DNA of 64,000 nt from Xylaria sp. FL1777 (Eukaryota; Ascomycota; Sordariomycetes; Xylariales; Xylariaceae). Below, in pieces: positions 13,561 to 25,327 of the stretch. The translations under genes were made by a program, and so were the position numbers. The notes under the pieces were generated by a model that worked only from the letters and a program-made list of their open reading frames with translations, ran no database searches and had not been told where the DNA came from. Numbering within the stretch: position 1 is the stretch's first letter; the number at the start of each line of letters is the position of its first letter. Location of the stretch: NCBI GenBank assembly GCA_022578965.1, contig MU400662.1, positions 1-64,000 of the forward strand, written 5' to 3'.

Positions 13561-14039
13561 ATTTTAAGTTTACTTTTTTTAAGTTTAAAAACTTAACTTT
13601 CTTTTTTTAAAAAAGCTTAAATAGCGTAGCTTTTGTAGTAATAAACTATAGTAATATATATAAGTATTATAAAAAAACTTTTAACTTATTGCATAATAAA
13701 AACTAATATACTTATAAATGTATTAATTGCTTATATAAACAAATTATATTTTAGTTGCTTACTGATTTAATAATGCGTATATGTAAGCATTATTGCACTT
13801 TGTTTAATTTTTGTAATTAGCTGTTCTATTATTTAAAAACTTGCAGCGCAAATAAATTACAAGCAGATTTAGCTTTATATTAGCTAAAAATAAGCGTTTC
13901 TACAAAAATTAAAAGCGCTAAATTTAAAGCTAAGCTAATTATATTTTGTATATACTAAGCATTTTTAGTTATTAATACTTTAAACAACTTATTAAAATGT
14001 TTTAGCGTTAAATACTTATATTTTAAAGTAAATATATAT

Positions 14040-14480
14040 GTTAAACCTAATAGTAAAAAGGTTTAAATATGCTTAAACATAAATGTATTATAAAGCATTA
14101 TTATATGTAAGCTTTTTAATACTTGCAAATATATAATTAAACATTAAAAAAGTTAACAAGCAAAAAAAATTAAAGGCATTAATAAAGGCTGCTTTTATTG
14201 TATATTAAAAGCTAAGTTTAAACTTTATTTATTAGAACATAATAATTACGGATTTTTTAAGCTTTTATAAATTAAAAAAAAAGCTTAAGTAGTTAAAAAA
14301 AACATAACACTTTATTTTTTACTAAGCACTAAATATTTAAATTTATAAAGTATAATTATTAATTATAAAAAAACAAAAGTAATTATAGTTAATATAAATA
14401 ACTTTAAAATTTTATTTTAAGTATATTTATGTGTGCACTTATATATATAAAAAGTTATTTTAGCTTATAAAGTATTTTTT
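14040..14480 (+). pseudogene. GypA aspartic protease remnant
   Basis: A retropepsin-like domain is placed by its position between gag and RT and by a motif at 14073-14084 reading L-N-I-N, which fits L-D-T-G after G-to-A and C-to-T changes. It is followed by a V-x-x-S-I-I-I segment typical of the residues after the active site. The downstream frame to about 15360 is a linker of the polyprotein with many Asn/Ile codons. Confidence is moderate because only the active-site neighbourhood is recognisable. Confidence 0.5.
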
Positions 14481-15359
14481 AAGCTTAGTGCTATAGTATA
14501 AACTTTAGCTATATATAAACTTTTGTTTGCTAATTGTAATTTTATATTTAAGCTATTTTATAAAAATAGTATAGCTATATTTATTAAGTTTATTACTTTT
14601 AAAAATATAGTTTTAGCTAATTTTTTGCTTTGAATTAAAACTATACTTAAAAGTACTTATGTTAGCACTATTTAAAAGTAATTTTTTAGTAGTAAAGCTA
14701 AAAAAAGATTTTAAAAAGCATGTTTAAAAATAATTATATTAGCTATAAGTATTATAGCTATAAGTGCTTTATTTAATATAATACTTAAAAACATTAGCGC
14801 TAAAACTATTAACGCTATTAGTGCTAGCTTAAATATTATTAATAAAAGCATTTATATTTTTAATAACTTTAAGTTTTTTAACGCGTTTTATGTAAATAAG
14901 TTAATTAATTTAACTTTTATGCTTAAACAAATTATTACTAATATATATATTTTTAGCTATAATTTTAACTTTTATATTAATATAACTAATATTACTAATG
15001 TAATAAATACGCTTAAATAAGCTAATATTTTAATTATTAGCTTAGTTACTAATGTAATATATAGCATAATTAAAAGATTAGCTAATTAGCTACTAAAAAA
15101 AATGAATAACGTAATAAATTTAAACGTGCTAAAACTTAAGATTTGCAAAATTATTTCTACTTTAGAAATTAAAAAACTTAACAAAAAAAACGAAGTTATA
15201 TTACTAGCTAGCTATTCTATTTATACTAATAAAAATATAACAGCAAAGAAAATCTTATAACTAATTAATAAAATTCTTAAAATCTAATAAAACTAAAGTA
15301 TTATTAATATTTTTAAAGATAAACTTATAAGAATACCTTTAGTAAATAATTAGCAAAAA

Positions 15360-17100
15360 ACTAAATTAAACAATTAACTTTATTTTTTAAGTATTTATAA
15401 TAAAAAAGCTATTAATTTTGTTTTTAATTAGCTTTATACACAAGGTTAAATAAAATAAGTTAACAAACTTACTTTATTTGCGTACTTTACTTTTGTAGTT
15501 TAAATGTAAAAGAAAAAAAAACTACACTTATAACTAATAATTAACTTGCAAACTTTAAACAAAGTAGCTATTTTAAACAATTATTTTTTGCTTTTTTAAT
15601 TTAAGGTTATTTTGTTAATTAAAAAGAAAAAATATATAACTTATATAAACGTAACTTTTTTTTTTATTAATTTAAAGTATATTTTAATTATTGCAATAAA
15701 GTTACTATTATTAGCTTAAGAAGTTTTAAACGGTTTATAGTTATACTTATAAGATTTTATAATATATTTATGTATATATAACAGTTTATAAATTGCTTAC
15801 TTAAAAAGTTTAAGCACTTTTGTTGCGCTTTTATTAATAATATTATAATTTATTTTAATACTAAAAAAGAACACTTCTTTTATTTACGTATTATTTTTAA
15901 GCTGTTTTAAAGCAAAAAAATATTTTTTTTACTAAAAAAGTTTTTTATAGCATATCTTTTTATTAAGCTTTTAAGCTTTTAAATAAACGCTTTTAGTATG
16001 TTAACTACTAAGCAAAAAGTTAAAGCAATACAAAACATTAAGTTTTTTTGTTAACTTAAAGCTTTTAAACAATACTTAAATATTACGGGTTTTTTACGTT
16101 TATTAATTTTGTTTTACATAAAGATTTTAGAACTATTGCAAAAACGTAAAACTGCGTTGCTTAATAAAAAATGTAAGTTTAAAAGGTTTAAATTAAATAA
16201 TTTTAGTAAGCATTAAGCATATTGCTGTTTAACTTTTTTTAAACTTATAAAAGCTAAAAAAGCATTATTTTAAGCTATTTAAGATTTTATTTGTTTTTAT
16301 ACTATACTACATTATTATAACTTTAGCAAGTTATTATATATACAAATAAATGCATTTTTTAAGCAAAACTTTAATATTATGCTATATTATATAAAAAATA
16401 ATTATATATAGCAATTAAGTACTTTTATTTTTAATGCATAAATGCTTTTTGTTATATATTTAAGCAAATGTATTTTGATTTCTAAGTTATAGTATAATTC
16501 TTTTAAAATAGAAGTAAATTATGTTATATAAACATGCAAACGTTTGCATACAATAATTAAAGCGTTAAAAAACCTTATAGTTATTTTTATTAACTATTTT
16601 ATTACTAAAAGCATTATTAACTAAACTAATCTAAATATTGCGTTTATAGATTATATTAATAAGCGCTTTATTAATGTTTTAATTTATTTCTTTTAATATA
16701 GTTTATAAATATATTATTTGCTTAGCTATATTAATTACATACTAAATGCATTAAGTTATTTTAAAAACATTAAAAACTTGCTTAATGTAAAAAGTAACAT
16801 ATAAAAAACTAATAAAGATTTTATGCTTAATAATATTTAGTTAGTATTAATAAAAGCTATTATAAATAATAAAGTAAAATTAAAGATTATTGCTAATTAT
16901 AATAAAGACTTAAAATATTATAGAACTTTAAACGTAATACGTGCAAATAGCAATAAAAACGCTGCAAATTTTTTGCGCTTAAGCTATTTTTTTGCAATTA
17001 TAAATAAATTGCTTTATAATATAAACAAAAAAAACTATTATTACTTTTGCATTCTTAAGGATTAAGTTAGCAAGTTCTTTACTATAGCTTATAATAATAA
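15360..17100 (+). pseudogene. pol: GypA reverse transcriptase and RNase H remnant
   Basis: The RT frame is clear from about 15400. It contains a family-typical block with L-N-K-V-A-I near 15545-15565, and a catalytic box F-I-N-N at 15830-15841, in place of F-I-D-D, followed by I-I-I-Y and a K-K-E-H motif. The thumb and connection region (about 15870-16160) shows L-K-x-x-x-Q-Y-L-N-I-T-G-F-L-R, typical of fungal gypsy elements. RNase H should occupy about 16170-17100; it is readable only in pieces. Both catalytic Asp codons of RT are Asn codons. Confidence 0.82.
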
Positions 17101-17159
17101 ATATTACTTCGGTAAAAAGCGTATAATATATAACCTTAAAGGTTTTTTTATTAAAAAAA

Positions 17160-18497
17160 AAACTTAAAAAGTAAAAACATATTTGTAGCATTATAATAGT
17201 TATAAACTTTGCGTAATAAGTTAAAATAAACTAAATAATAATTATTAGCTAATTTAACCTAAAGATTTTTAACTTATAAAAACGGTTATAATAAACTTTA
17301 TTACAAATTTGCTTAATATATTAGCAATAAAAACTTTATAGCAATTAAATAAATATATATATTATAATGCACTAATGCTTATAATATATGCTACATTTAA
17401 ACGTATATTACTAATTTTAGGTTATAAAATATATATAATAAAAAATTAAGGTTTTGCTTTTGCTAAAATGATTTTATTATATAACTAAAGCATATTAAGC
17501 AGTATTATTTCTAATTATAACTATAAGTTTACTTTAGAATTTTAAGTAAGTTTATAGAAAAAATATAACGCATAGCTTTTAATAACTATTACGTACTATT
17601 TATAAAGTAATAATATATTTAAACGTAAAAACTAAACTATTAAAATTGCTATTTAGCACTACATTTTTGCTTACTTTAATTGCAATTAAGTAAATGTTTT
17701 TTTATTTTTATAATAAAACTTTAATAATACATACTTAAATCTTATTAAGTTTTTATTACATAAACAATTATTTAAATTTAAACTTTTTAGTTTTAATAAT
17801 ATATTTATTAGCAATAATAAGTTATATAACATATTAAAAAATATTTGCTTTTTTTATAAACATTTGCGCAAAAATGCTAAGTTAGCTATAGATTTTATTG
17901 CTACAAAAGCTAAATATTATTATAATAATAAGCATAAGCTTATAAAGTTTAATATTAAAAACAAAGTTTATTTAAAGCTACATAAAAAATACTATTTTTT
18001 TAATAACTTATTTATAAAGTATTTATAGTAACGCGCTAAACTATATAAAGTAATAAAACGGATAAATTAGTTAACTTATTATATTAATCTGCTAAAAACC
18101 TTTAGTATACACTTTATAATCTTTATTATATACTTTTTATTTGGCTAACAAAGTAAAGACTTATTTTATTAAACTATACTTTTACTTAATCCTATTTATA
18201 ATAAGCAAAACCTTAATAAAAAAAGTAATTTGTTTAAAATTAAAACTATTTTAAAGCATTATATTAATTAAACTAAGTTAGGTTTTAACTATTTAATTAA
18301 GTAAAAAGAATATAGTTATAAAAACAATTAGTAAAAATTAAAGTAATAACTTTAATTAGCTAAAAACTTAATTAAAGAATATTAGGCTTATATAAAAAGT
18401 CGAGCTAAGTTAAAACTAAAGAATAAAGCAAAAGTTAAGCTTATTGCTAGCAAGCAACCGCATAAAAGGCCACAAAAAGTTATGCTTGCTTAGTTAA
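17160..18497 (+). pseudogene. GypA integrase with C-terminal chromodomain, remnant
   Basis: The integrase core is readable near 17530-17700, including a T-Y-Y-x-Q-S-N segment at about 17595, where the family has T-Y-H-P-Q-S-D. The C-terminal domain from 17865 reads R-K-N-A-K-L-A-I-D-F-I-A-T almost intact, then K-V-Y-L-K-L-H-K and R-A-K-L-Y-K-V-I-K-R-I. A chromodomain follows at about 18230-18425 with Y-L-I-K-stop-K-E-Y, which fits Y-L-I-K-W-K-G-Y with Trp lost. The frame ends in a Lys/Arg-rich tail with a TAG at about 18495. A chromodomain would direct insertion to heterochromatin (family knowledge). Confidence 0.85.
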
Positions 18498-18610
18498 TTA
18501 ATTAATAAATAATTTAAATTAATTGTAATCTTTAAGATAAAAATTAGTTTATATAAATAGCTAAATTGGCTTTATTAAAATTAACAACTTTTTTTTTGTG
18601 CTTTAGCACT

Positions 18611-18817
18611 TAATATAAACTAAAAAGGGGACTTTATATTTATAAGGTTTAGCTATAATAGTATTTCTACTTGTAGCTATAATAGCTTAGCTAAATAGCT
18701 ATATAAGGCTTATGCTTAAAGCAATTGCGTAATAATTGCTTATAAAGCCCCCTTTTTTCTAATTTACATTACACTTTTTATGCTTAATTGCTTTATTACT
18801 TATAATAAACCTTACTA
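18611..18817 (+). repeat. GypA 3' LTR
   Basis: 207 bp, TAATATAAAC to AACCTTACTA, the partner of 10134-10340. Its internal G patch reads AAAAAGGGG and its C patch CCCCCTTTTTT, so the fold-back arms are better preserved than in the 5' LTR. The AAAAG target duplication follows at 18818-18822. Confidence 0.93.
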
Positions 18818-19150
18818 AAAAGCTAAAGTAAAGCAGCTAAAACGTTATAACTAAAATATTATAAAAGTTAAAGCAATTATAACTAAAAAAAGAAAATTAG
18901 CTATAAAAGCTAAATTTTAAAAAAATGCTTATAAAATTAAACAACTATTTAAAAAAAGCATTTTTGTTTTTTTTTATAATACTATGCTTTTAATAAATAA
19001 GTTTAATAATAAAAAGCTATTATATAAATAAATTAGCTTTTATAAAGTTAAAAAAATATTAATTATAAGTAATATTAATTAATAAAACTAACTAGCAAAA
19101 AATTAAAAAGGTTGTTTTTTTTTTAAAAATTAAAGCAATTTATATAAAAT
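18818..19150 (+). pseudogene. pol: Gy15 copy C integrase C-terminus (continues the frame broken at 10133)
   Basis: Matches copy A from about 45306 to 45625. The frame reads K-V-K-A-I-I-T-K-K-R-K-L, then F-V-F-F-Y-N-T, the position of the L-L-Y-N-T segment of gypsy integrase C-terminal domains, and ends near K-L-K-K-L-F. Joined to 7679-10133 it completes the pol region of copy C. Confidence 0.75.
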
Positions 19151-20431
19151 AACTAAAAGTATTAAAAACTAAAAAATCTTAACTTTAATATATAAACTAC
19201 TAGTATTATAGCTATTTATTAAAAACTAAACTAAAACAATAAAGCTTTTAATAATTAAAGCTATAATAGTTAAGCTATAAAAAATAAAAAAAATATAACA
19301 AATTATAAAAGCTTTTTAAGTTTATAAAAGCGATAGTATAACTTTTAGCGCTTTAAATATTTTAAGTGCTAAAAAATATAATAGTTTATTTTATTTTTTT
19401 AGCTATTATATTATAAAGCACTTTAAAAAATAATAACTAATAAAAACTAAAGCAATAAGTTTTTTCTTTTTTATTTTTTGTTTTTTTATTAATTGTTTTA
19501 TTTTTTATTTTTGCTAATTATATAAGTTTATATAACTAAGTTATAATATATAAAACTATTTTTTTTTGCTTAAAACTAAGCGTATTTTTTATAGCTTTTT
19601 TTTTATTAGTTTTATATTTATTAGTTTTATATTAATTAGTTTATTAGTACTTTTTTTATTATTATACTAAAAATATAAGTTTTTATTTTATTTTAACGTT
19701 TTTTAAATAGCTTAATAGCTTAGTTTTAGTATAAATTATTATTGCTTTTTTTTAAAAATGCGTAAAAACAAAAAAAATAAAAATAAAACCTGCTTATTAG
19801 TTTTAATTATTAAAGTTTATTTTATTGTATTAATGCTTACCTATAAATTTTTTTACTTTTAATTGCTTTATTATTTTTATTTAAAACTAAATAGCTTTTT
19901 TTGCTTTTAATCTAAATTATTTAATATTTAATAAAAACTTTAAAACTACTAAAAAGCTAAAAACACTATTATTATACTTTAAGAAATTACTAGTTTATAT
20001 TTTATATGTTTAAACTATTAGTAATAATTTAAAGCTATTATTAAGCAATAATAAGTATTTAGTAAAGCAATAAACGTTTAAGCAAAGTTTAAAGCAAGCT
20101 TAATAAAAACAGAATTTTGCTATAAAAAATTAAACAAAATTATTTAAAATATATAAAACTAGAAAAATAAAAACTAAAAAAAAAACAAAAAAAGATTTAA
20201 TAATTTAGTATTAATAATTTTTATTTTATATATTTTAAGTTTTTTATTGCAAAGGTTTTATATATTTGCTTTTATAAATGTTATAATTTAACTTTTTATA
20301 TAATAATTATTTTTTTTTTATTTATTACACTTAAAAAAAAATTTATAAAATATGTAATAAAAAAAAATAATTGCAAATTATATTAAAAAAAGCATTAATA
20401 AATCGTTTAATTTTTTTATTTTATTTTATTT
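19151..20431 (+). other. Gy15 copy C region downstream of integrase, part 1
   Basis: Colinear with copy A about 45640-46905. Alternating A-rich and T-rich stretches, no domain recognised. The last 14 bp (20418-20431, ATTTTATTTTATTT) are the left target duplication of the Z element that follows. Confidence 0.6.
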
Positions 20432-22625
20432 ACTTATAGCACACTAAAAGAACAAACAAATTTTTAACTAAGCTACTAGTTATTATATAACTTCAAAAAA
20501 GCACGTAAAATAGCTAAATAGGTTTTAAATATAAAAAGGCTTAGCTATTATAACATAGCTAAAAAACTAATTAAGTTATAAGCAGCTGCAAAAATACAAA
20601 AATAAAGGCCCTTAAACATAAAGCAAAAACAGCTAAGCATTAATACTAGCTTTTCCTTAAGCTAAAAAAGGTTTACTATAACTATAAAGCAAAAGCTAAA
20701 ACATTTATTGTAAAACTATTTGCTACTTATAGTTTTAAAAAAGCTGCTTATTATAGGTTTACATTTATAAACTTTAAAATAAAGCATAATATAATAAAGT
20801 ACTAAAAATAGCAACACAAAATTATAAACGTAAAACTACAAAAGTTAAAAAGTATACATTATAAAAAAGCAAAGTAATTAAGCAACTTTATTAAGCACTA
20901 AACACTGAAATTTTACTAAAACTCTTAGCTACTAAATATATAATAATGTTAACCCTTAAAAGTTATATAAATAGTTTTTAACTGGCTTATTTATATAAAA
21001 CCCTTAGCTTTTTTACTTGCTGCAGCTTTTTTTGCTTTTTTAATTGCAATTTAAAGTTACGTATTAACTATAAATGCAGCTTAAATATTTCCATTAATAC
21101 AAAAATAGCGCGTAGCTATATAAGCTTTAATAAATAATTAAAGTTCTTTATTAACTCCTTTAAGCTAAAAAATTGTTAGTAATACTTAAAATTAAAAAAA
21201 CTTTAATAGTTAAAATAAGCATAAAGTAAAGCTTAAAAACATGCAAACATTAATATAGTTAAAAGTATTTATAAAACTATAATTGCTACTTTTAGTGCTT
21301 ACTTTACTTTTTTTATATTATAAGCACTTAGTAAACTTACTAGTAATATTACAAACATAAAAATTATTAATGTTTTTATATAGTTAATATAAAAAAAACA
21401 GCAATAAAAAATATATAACATACTACTATAACATAAGTAATACAGTAATAATATAGCTTAAATATTTTAGTATGCTTAATAAATATAAATTTTAAAGCTA
21501 TTAGTAATATTTTAGCACAAAGTACTAAAGCACTTATTTTTATTTCAAGAATTAGCGTTATAGCAAAAAAGCATAACAACAAGCAGTTATAAAAGCTTAA
21601 ACTATATAATAGCAAGCTATTAGCTATTTTATTTAATATTATAAATTAAATAACTAGTAAAAACTGCAGCAAAATAACTTATAACTTTAAATATATAAGC
21701 TTAATACTAGTTAGCATATATACTTAAGCTAAGCTAGTTATAAATACGTACTGCAAAAAGCATAGTAGCTATAATAAAGTAGATTTTTATATAACTATAA
21801 CGCATTAATAACTAATTATATTACGAATTAAGCATTTTAACATATTAAAGCAAGCATAAATTAAGCACATAGTAATAATAATAATAAAAGTAATAAAGTT
21901 AATAATTAAAAAAAAAAAATTAATATAAATAACTAAATAAAATAACTTACTACTTATTGCTACTTTATATTGCTTAGTATATAAGCTATTTATAAGCTAT
22001 GCTTACTTAATAAGCTTATTATAAAAAACACAAAAGCAGCTTAAAAAATAAATATGCAAAAAGTAAACTAAAAAGTAATAAATAATTAACTTTGCTTATA
22101 ATTTAGTTATAACTTAATTATAAAAAAACTAGTGCAATAAAAAACTAGCAGTAATATTAAAGCAAACAAACTATAATGCACTAATAATATAATAAAAAGA
22201 AGTTTAAAAAAAAACTAAGAAAAAAAAGCAGTATACTTAGCTAAATAAATGCTAAAACTAAAAAAACTACTGCAAGCAATATAAAGCAAGCAGTAATATT
22301 AAAGCAAGCAAACTATAAAGCAAAAAAAATACAAAAAAAAAACTATAAAATAACTACATAAAAATGCATATACTTAGTTAATAGCATAATATAAGTAAGC
22401 AAATAACCTAAAAGCAAAAAAGTAAAAAGTAAAGCATTTAATAAAATTATAGCAAAACTAGTGCAACTTAAGAGTAAATATAAGATGTTTTTACTTAGCT
22501 ACTAAAAAAAAAGTAAGCTATTTATAGCTTACTTTTAACCTATAAACATAGTTTTTACCTATATATATAAAAAATAAAAACTAGCATAGCTAATAAGCTA
22601 TTAGCTTAAATAATACAATATATAT
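20432..22625 (+). mobile_element. Element Z, complete copy (copy 2)
   Basis: 2,194 bp inserted in Gy15 copy C; the empty site is seen in copy A near 46905-46925. It begins ACTTATAGCACACTAAAA, as does copy 3 (ACTTGTAGCATACTAAAA at 59900), and ends in a TA-rich tail as does copy 1. A 14 bp target duplication flanks it: ATTTTATTTTATTT at 20418-20431 and ATTTTATTTTACTT at 22626-22639, one transition apart. It has no terminal inverted repeats or LTRs. Long TSD, fixed 5' end and A/T tail suggest a non-LTR retroelement or a non-autonomous relative (inference). The plus-strand frames are broken; an open frame on the minus strand at 21376-21615 is hydrophobic and probably fortuitous. Confidence 0.82.
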
Positions 22626-24580
22626 ATTTTATTTTACTTTATATAACTTATTTAATTTATTTCTTTAGCTATTTTTTTAAATACTTAAATATTATACTAA
22701 TTTTTTAAGCAATATTAAATTATTACTTATTAATATTATATTTAAAAAACTAAGCAATAAAATTAACTTAAAAAAAACGCTTTAACTTATGTTTTAATTT
22801 AGTTTTTTTTTTAAGTAAGCAAATAAAAGTATTTTTAATTAAAACTATTTGTTTTTTTAAGTTTTTAAGCATAAAATTCTTTTTAACTGCTATAATTACT
22901 ATATTAGCTTTAAAATAAATAGTTTTATAACTAAATAATAAACGTATAATTAGTATATATGCTAAACTTTTATTTTAAAATAGTGCGCAAAAAAAAAAAA
23001 ATAAAGCTTTATATATTTTTTACTTTTAGCTATTATTAATAATTGTTTATAATGCTTATAAAGTATAGCATTTTATATTTTAAATAGCTATATAAATATA
23101 GCTATAAATTAGCAAAAATTATAAAAGATTTAATATATATATTTGCTTTAAGAACTACTTTTAATTGCTTTTATATATATTAAGCAAAATTTTAAATGTT
23201 TTTACTTTTTTATTTAGCTAAAGCTAGCTTAAATATATTAATTTGCATAATATATATAAAAGAAATTATAATTAATTTTTTATTAAATATATTTGCTGCT
23301 AATATTATTACTAAAGATTTTGATTTTTAAACAGCTTAATGCTTAATTATATAAAACAAAAAAAATTAGCTAAGTAAAAAAAACAAAATTTAAAAAAAAA
23401 AAAGCATATATATTTTACTACTTATTAATAAACTTAACTTTTTAAATATTATAAATATAATTATTTATTAGCTAAATAATATTAATTTTTTAAATATTAA
23501 TTAATTGCTATAATGCTTTTTAATTATTTAAAACTTTATTAATAATATAAGAATTATATTTTAAGTGTTTAATTAAGCAAGTATTAATTATATTACTTAA
23601 AAATAACGTTTTTATAACAAAAGCGTAAACTAAGTAATTTAAAGATTTAAATACTAAAGTAAAAAACTGCAAAAAAAAATCTAAGCTTTAAAACTACTTA
23701 AGAAAAAAAAATTAAAAAAAAAAACAAGCTTTTTTTTTATATTTATTAAAGCTTAAGTTATTTATTTTGCTATTAATAATAATAAATGTTTAAAAAAAAT
23801 AAGTTATAAGTATATTAAAAAAAAGTTAAAAAATAACTATTTAATTAAATAAAACTACTTTATTTGTTTATTTTTTAATTAATATTAGCATAAACATATA
23901 AAAAGTAATTATTATAAAAGCATTTAATAATTAATAACTTATTTTAGCAATAAAATAATTAATTAATAAATTAAAAATAATATAATAAATTTATAAAAAA
24001 AAGATATACTAGTTTAAAAATATATATTTTAGCTTTTTTTTTATTATATTTGCTTTATTAAACTTTTTATTTATATTTAACTTTGTTATTTTATTTATTT
24101 AATAAGTTTTAACTTTTTGCATTTAGTATAAATACTTTTAGCATTTATATTTAGGAAATTTTGCAATTATTAAAAAATAATAACTTAAATTAATAATTAA
24201 AAATATTAAACTATATATAGCAAATAGTATTAATATTAATATTTATATTTTATACTTTTTATATTATTTACTTTTGTACTTTTAACTTATATTAAAATTT
24301 TTAATTTGCTTATATTCTTTATTTAATTATAAAATATAATTAAAGTATATATATGCTTAAATATTATTAAAAATTACTTTTATTATATATATACGCTTTT
24401 AATTATTATATTTTTTTATTTTTAAAAAAATTACTAGTATTACAAACTAGCTAAAAAATGAAAGCATTTTTTTTAAAAGTTCTAAAAGGCTAATATTTTA
24501 TATTAAGGCATATAAGCAATTAGCATAAAAAATAGCAAATTTTAAAATAAAAGCAAAAAAGAAAAAAAATAAGCATATAT
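22626..24580 (+). other. Gy15 copy C region downstream of integrase, part 2
   Basis: Colinear with copy A about 46915-48910 and with copy B in reverse (about 27790-29780). No domain recognised. It lacks about 30 bp present in copy A near 47205-47235. The match to Gy15 ends at ATAAGCATATATATA, where GypB begins. Confidence 0.6.
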
Positions 24581-25023
24581 ATATAACAAACCTATTATAT
24601 ATTAATATAACAGGTTTGCCTTTAAGGTTTTAATTTGTAGATAATAATAGGATTTTTAGCAGTGGTTTATTAAGGAGGTTTTTGGGAAACTTTTACTACT
24701 ATGCATTAATAAAGGTTTTAAAGAATTAAAAGTAATAAATATATTAATGCTTAGCAGTTATAAGAAAATTAATAGCTAAAAAGCTAAAACTAAATAAATA
24801 ACTAAATATAAGAAATGCTTAACTATATAAACAAAAAAGAAATAAAAAAAGTAAAAACCTTTCTTAAATTATTATAAGTTTAATAAACATTAAATTACTA
24901 TAAGCTTAATAAGCTTTAAATTATTATAAGCTTAATAAGCCTTAAATTACTGTAAGCTTAATAAGCTAAATAAGTTATTATATAACTTAGCTTTAGTTAG
25001 CATAAAACTTTTAAAGTATATAT
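24581..25023 (-). mobile_element. GypB left part: probable 3' LTR of a minus-strand gypsy element
   Basis: The sequence is unlike Gy15 and starts exactly where copy C stops. It opens with a near-perfect inverted repeat (AAACCTATTATA at about 24589 against TATAACAGGTTT at about 24607). It keeps unusual G runs (AAGGAGGTTTTTGGG near 24673) and carries a 26 bp tandem repeat. Gy15 copy B interrupts it at 25023/25024 with an ATAT duplication; it resumes at 54982. Because the pol remnant at 56.6-58.6 kb is on the minus strand, this end should be the 3' LTR, ending in TATA (from TACA). A pyrimidine tract at 55033-55043 would be the polypurine tract of the minus strand, giving an LTR near 495 bp. The assignment as LTR is inference. 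Confidence 0.6.
24866..24969. repeat. 26 bp tandem repeat, four units
   Basis: Four head-to-tail units of exactly 26 bp at 24866-24891, 24892-24917, 24918-24943 and 24944-24969. Each has the core AAATTA then TATAAGCTTAATAAGC; the third is AAATTATTATAAGCTTAA. Units differ mainly by transitions. It lies inside the probable LTR of GypB. Confidence 0.92.
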
Positions 25024-25327
25024 TAAAATAAAGCAGTATAATTACGCAAAATTTACTATAACACTTTAATTGCAAAAAAATAAGTCATAACTTATACATT
25101 TAAGCAATTAAGCCATATATAAATTAAAGAATTAAACGATTAATTAAAAGGCTATTTAATAATATAAATAAAGCTACTATAGCTAATTTCTATAATGTTA
25201 AGCATAATAGTTAAATTTATACTTCAAAATTTAGCGCAATTTTTATACTTTTATTTTTATTATATAACTTAGCTTAAACTTACTTTAACTAGCTAGTTAG
25301 CTTATTTAGCTACTTTATTTTATTTTA
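25024..25327 (-). repeat. Gy15 copy B 3' LTR
   Basis: 304 bp. Its reverse complement begins TAAAATAAAATAAAGTAGC and ends GCTTTATTTTA, the same limits as the other three Gy15 LTRs. Directly to its right is ATCTTTTTTTATT (25328-25340), on the minus strand a purine tract AATAAAAAAAGAT that fits the polypurine tract and confirms orientation. Confidence 0.93.

Larger units (their letters stand above)
10134..18817 (+). mobile_element. GypA: complete Ty3/gypsy LTR retrotransposon with chromodomain, mutated
   Basis: The element is 8,684 bp with two 207 bp LTRs (10134-10340, 18611-18817) and a 5 bp target duplication AAAAG (10129-10133, 18818-18822). The target is the integrase region of Gy15 copy C; the uninterrupted site is at copy A about 45306. 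Order of domains on the plus strand: gag, protease, RT, RNase H, integrase, chromodomain. All domains contain in-frame stops. The LTR ends, TG...CA in active elements, now read TA...TA. Domain order and the integrase-linked chromodomain place it in the chromovirus group of Ty3/gypsy (established family knowledge). Confidence 0.93.
617..24580 (+). mobile_element. Gy15 copy C, internal part, heavily interrupted
   Basis: This is the third copy of the ~15 kb Ty3/gypsy element, colinear with copy A from about 39323 to 48910. Its own pieces are 617-3760, 7340-10133, 18818-20431 and 22626-24580. They are separated by a terminal-inverted-repeat element, GypA and a Z element, each bounded by sequence that is continuous in copies A and B. 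At 24580 the match to copy A stops, at the start of GypB. The LTRs of this copy are not in the window. It carries four visible insertions plus Z at its left edge, so it is the oldest layer here (inference). A 47 bp stretch present in copies A (39361-39407) and B is missing at about 653. Confidence 0.88.

Noticed and set aside
16979..17191. 70-codon open frame on the minus strand
   Set aside because: It lies antisense to the GypA RNase H/integrase region and is a chance frame.
21376..21615. 79-codon open frame on the minus strand of Z, with a shorter relative at 60844-61026
   Set aside because: Shared because the two Z copies are homologous. Composition is that of mutated AT-rich DNA with runs of hydrophobic residues, and stops differ between copies; no evidence of a protein.
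24866..24969. A CRISPR array
   Set aside because: Units are contiguous without spacers and lie in a retrotransposon end; the rest of the window is eukaryotic.
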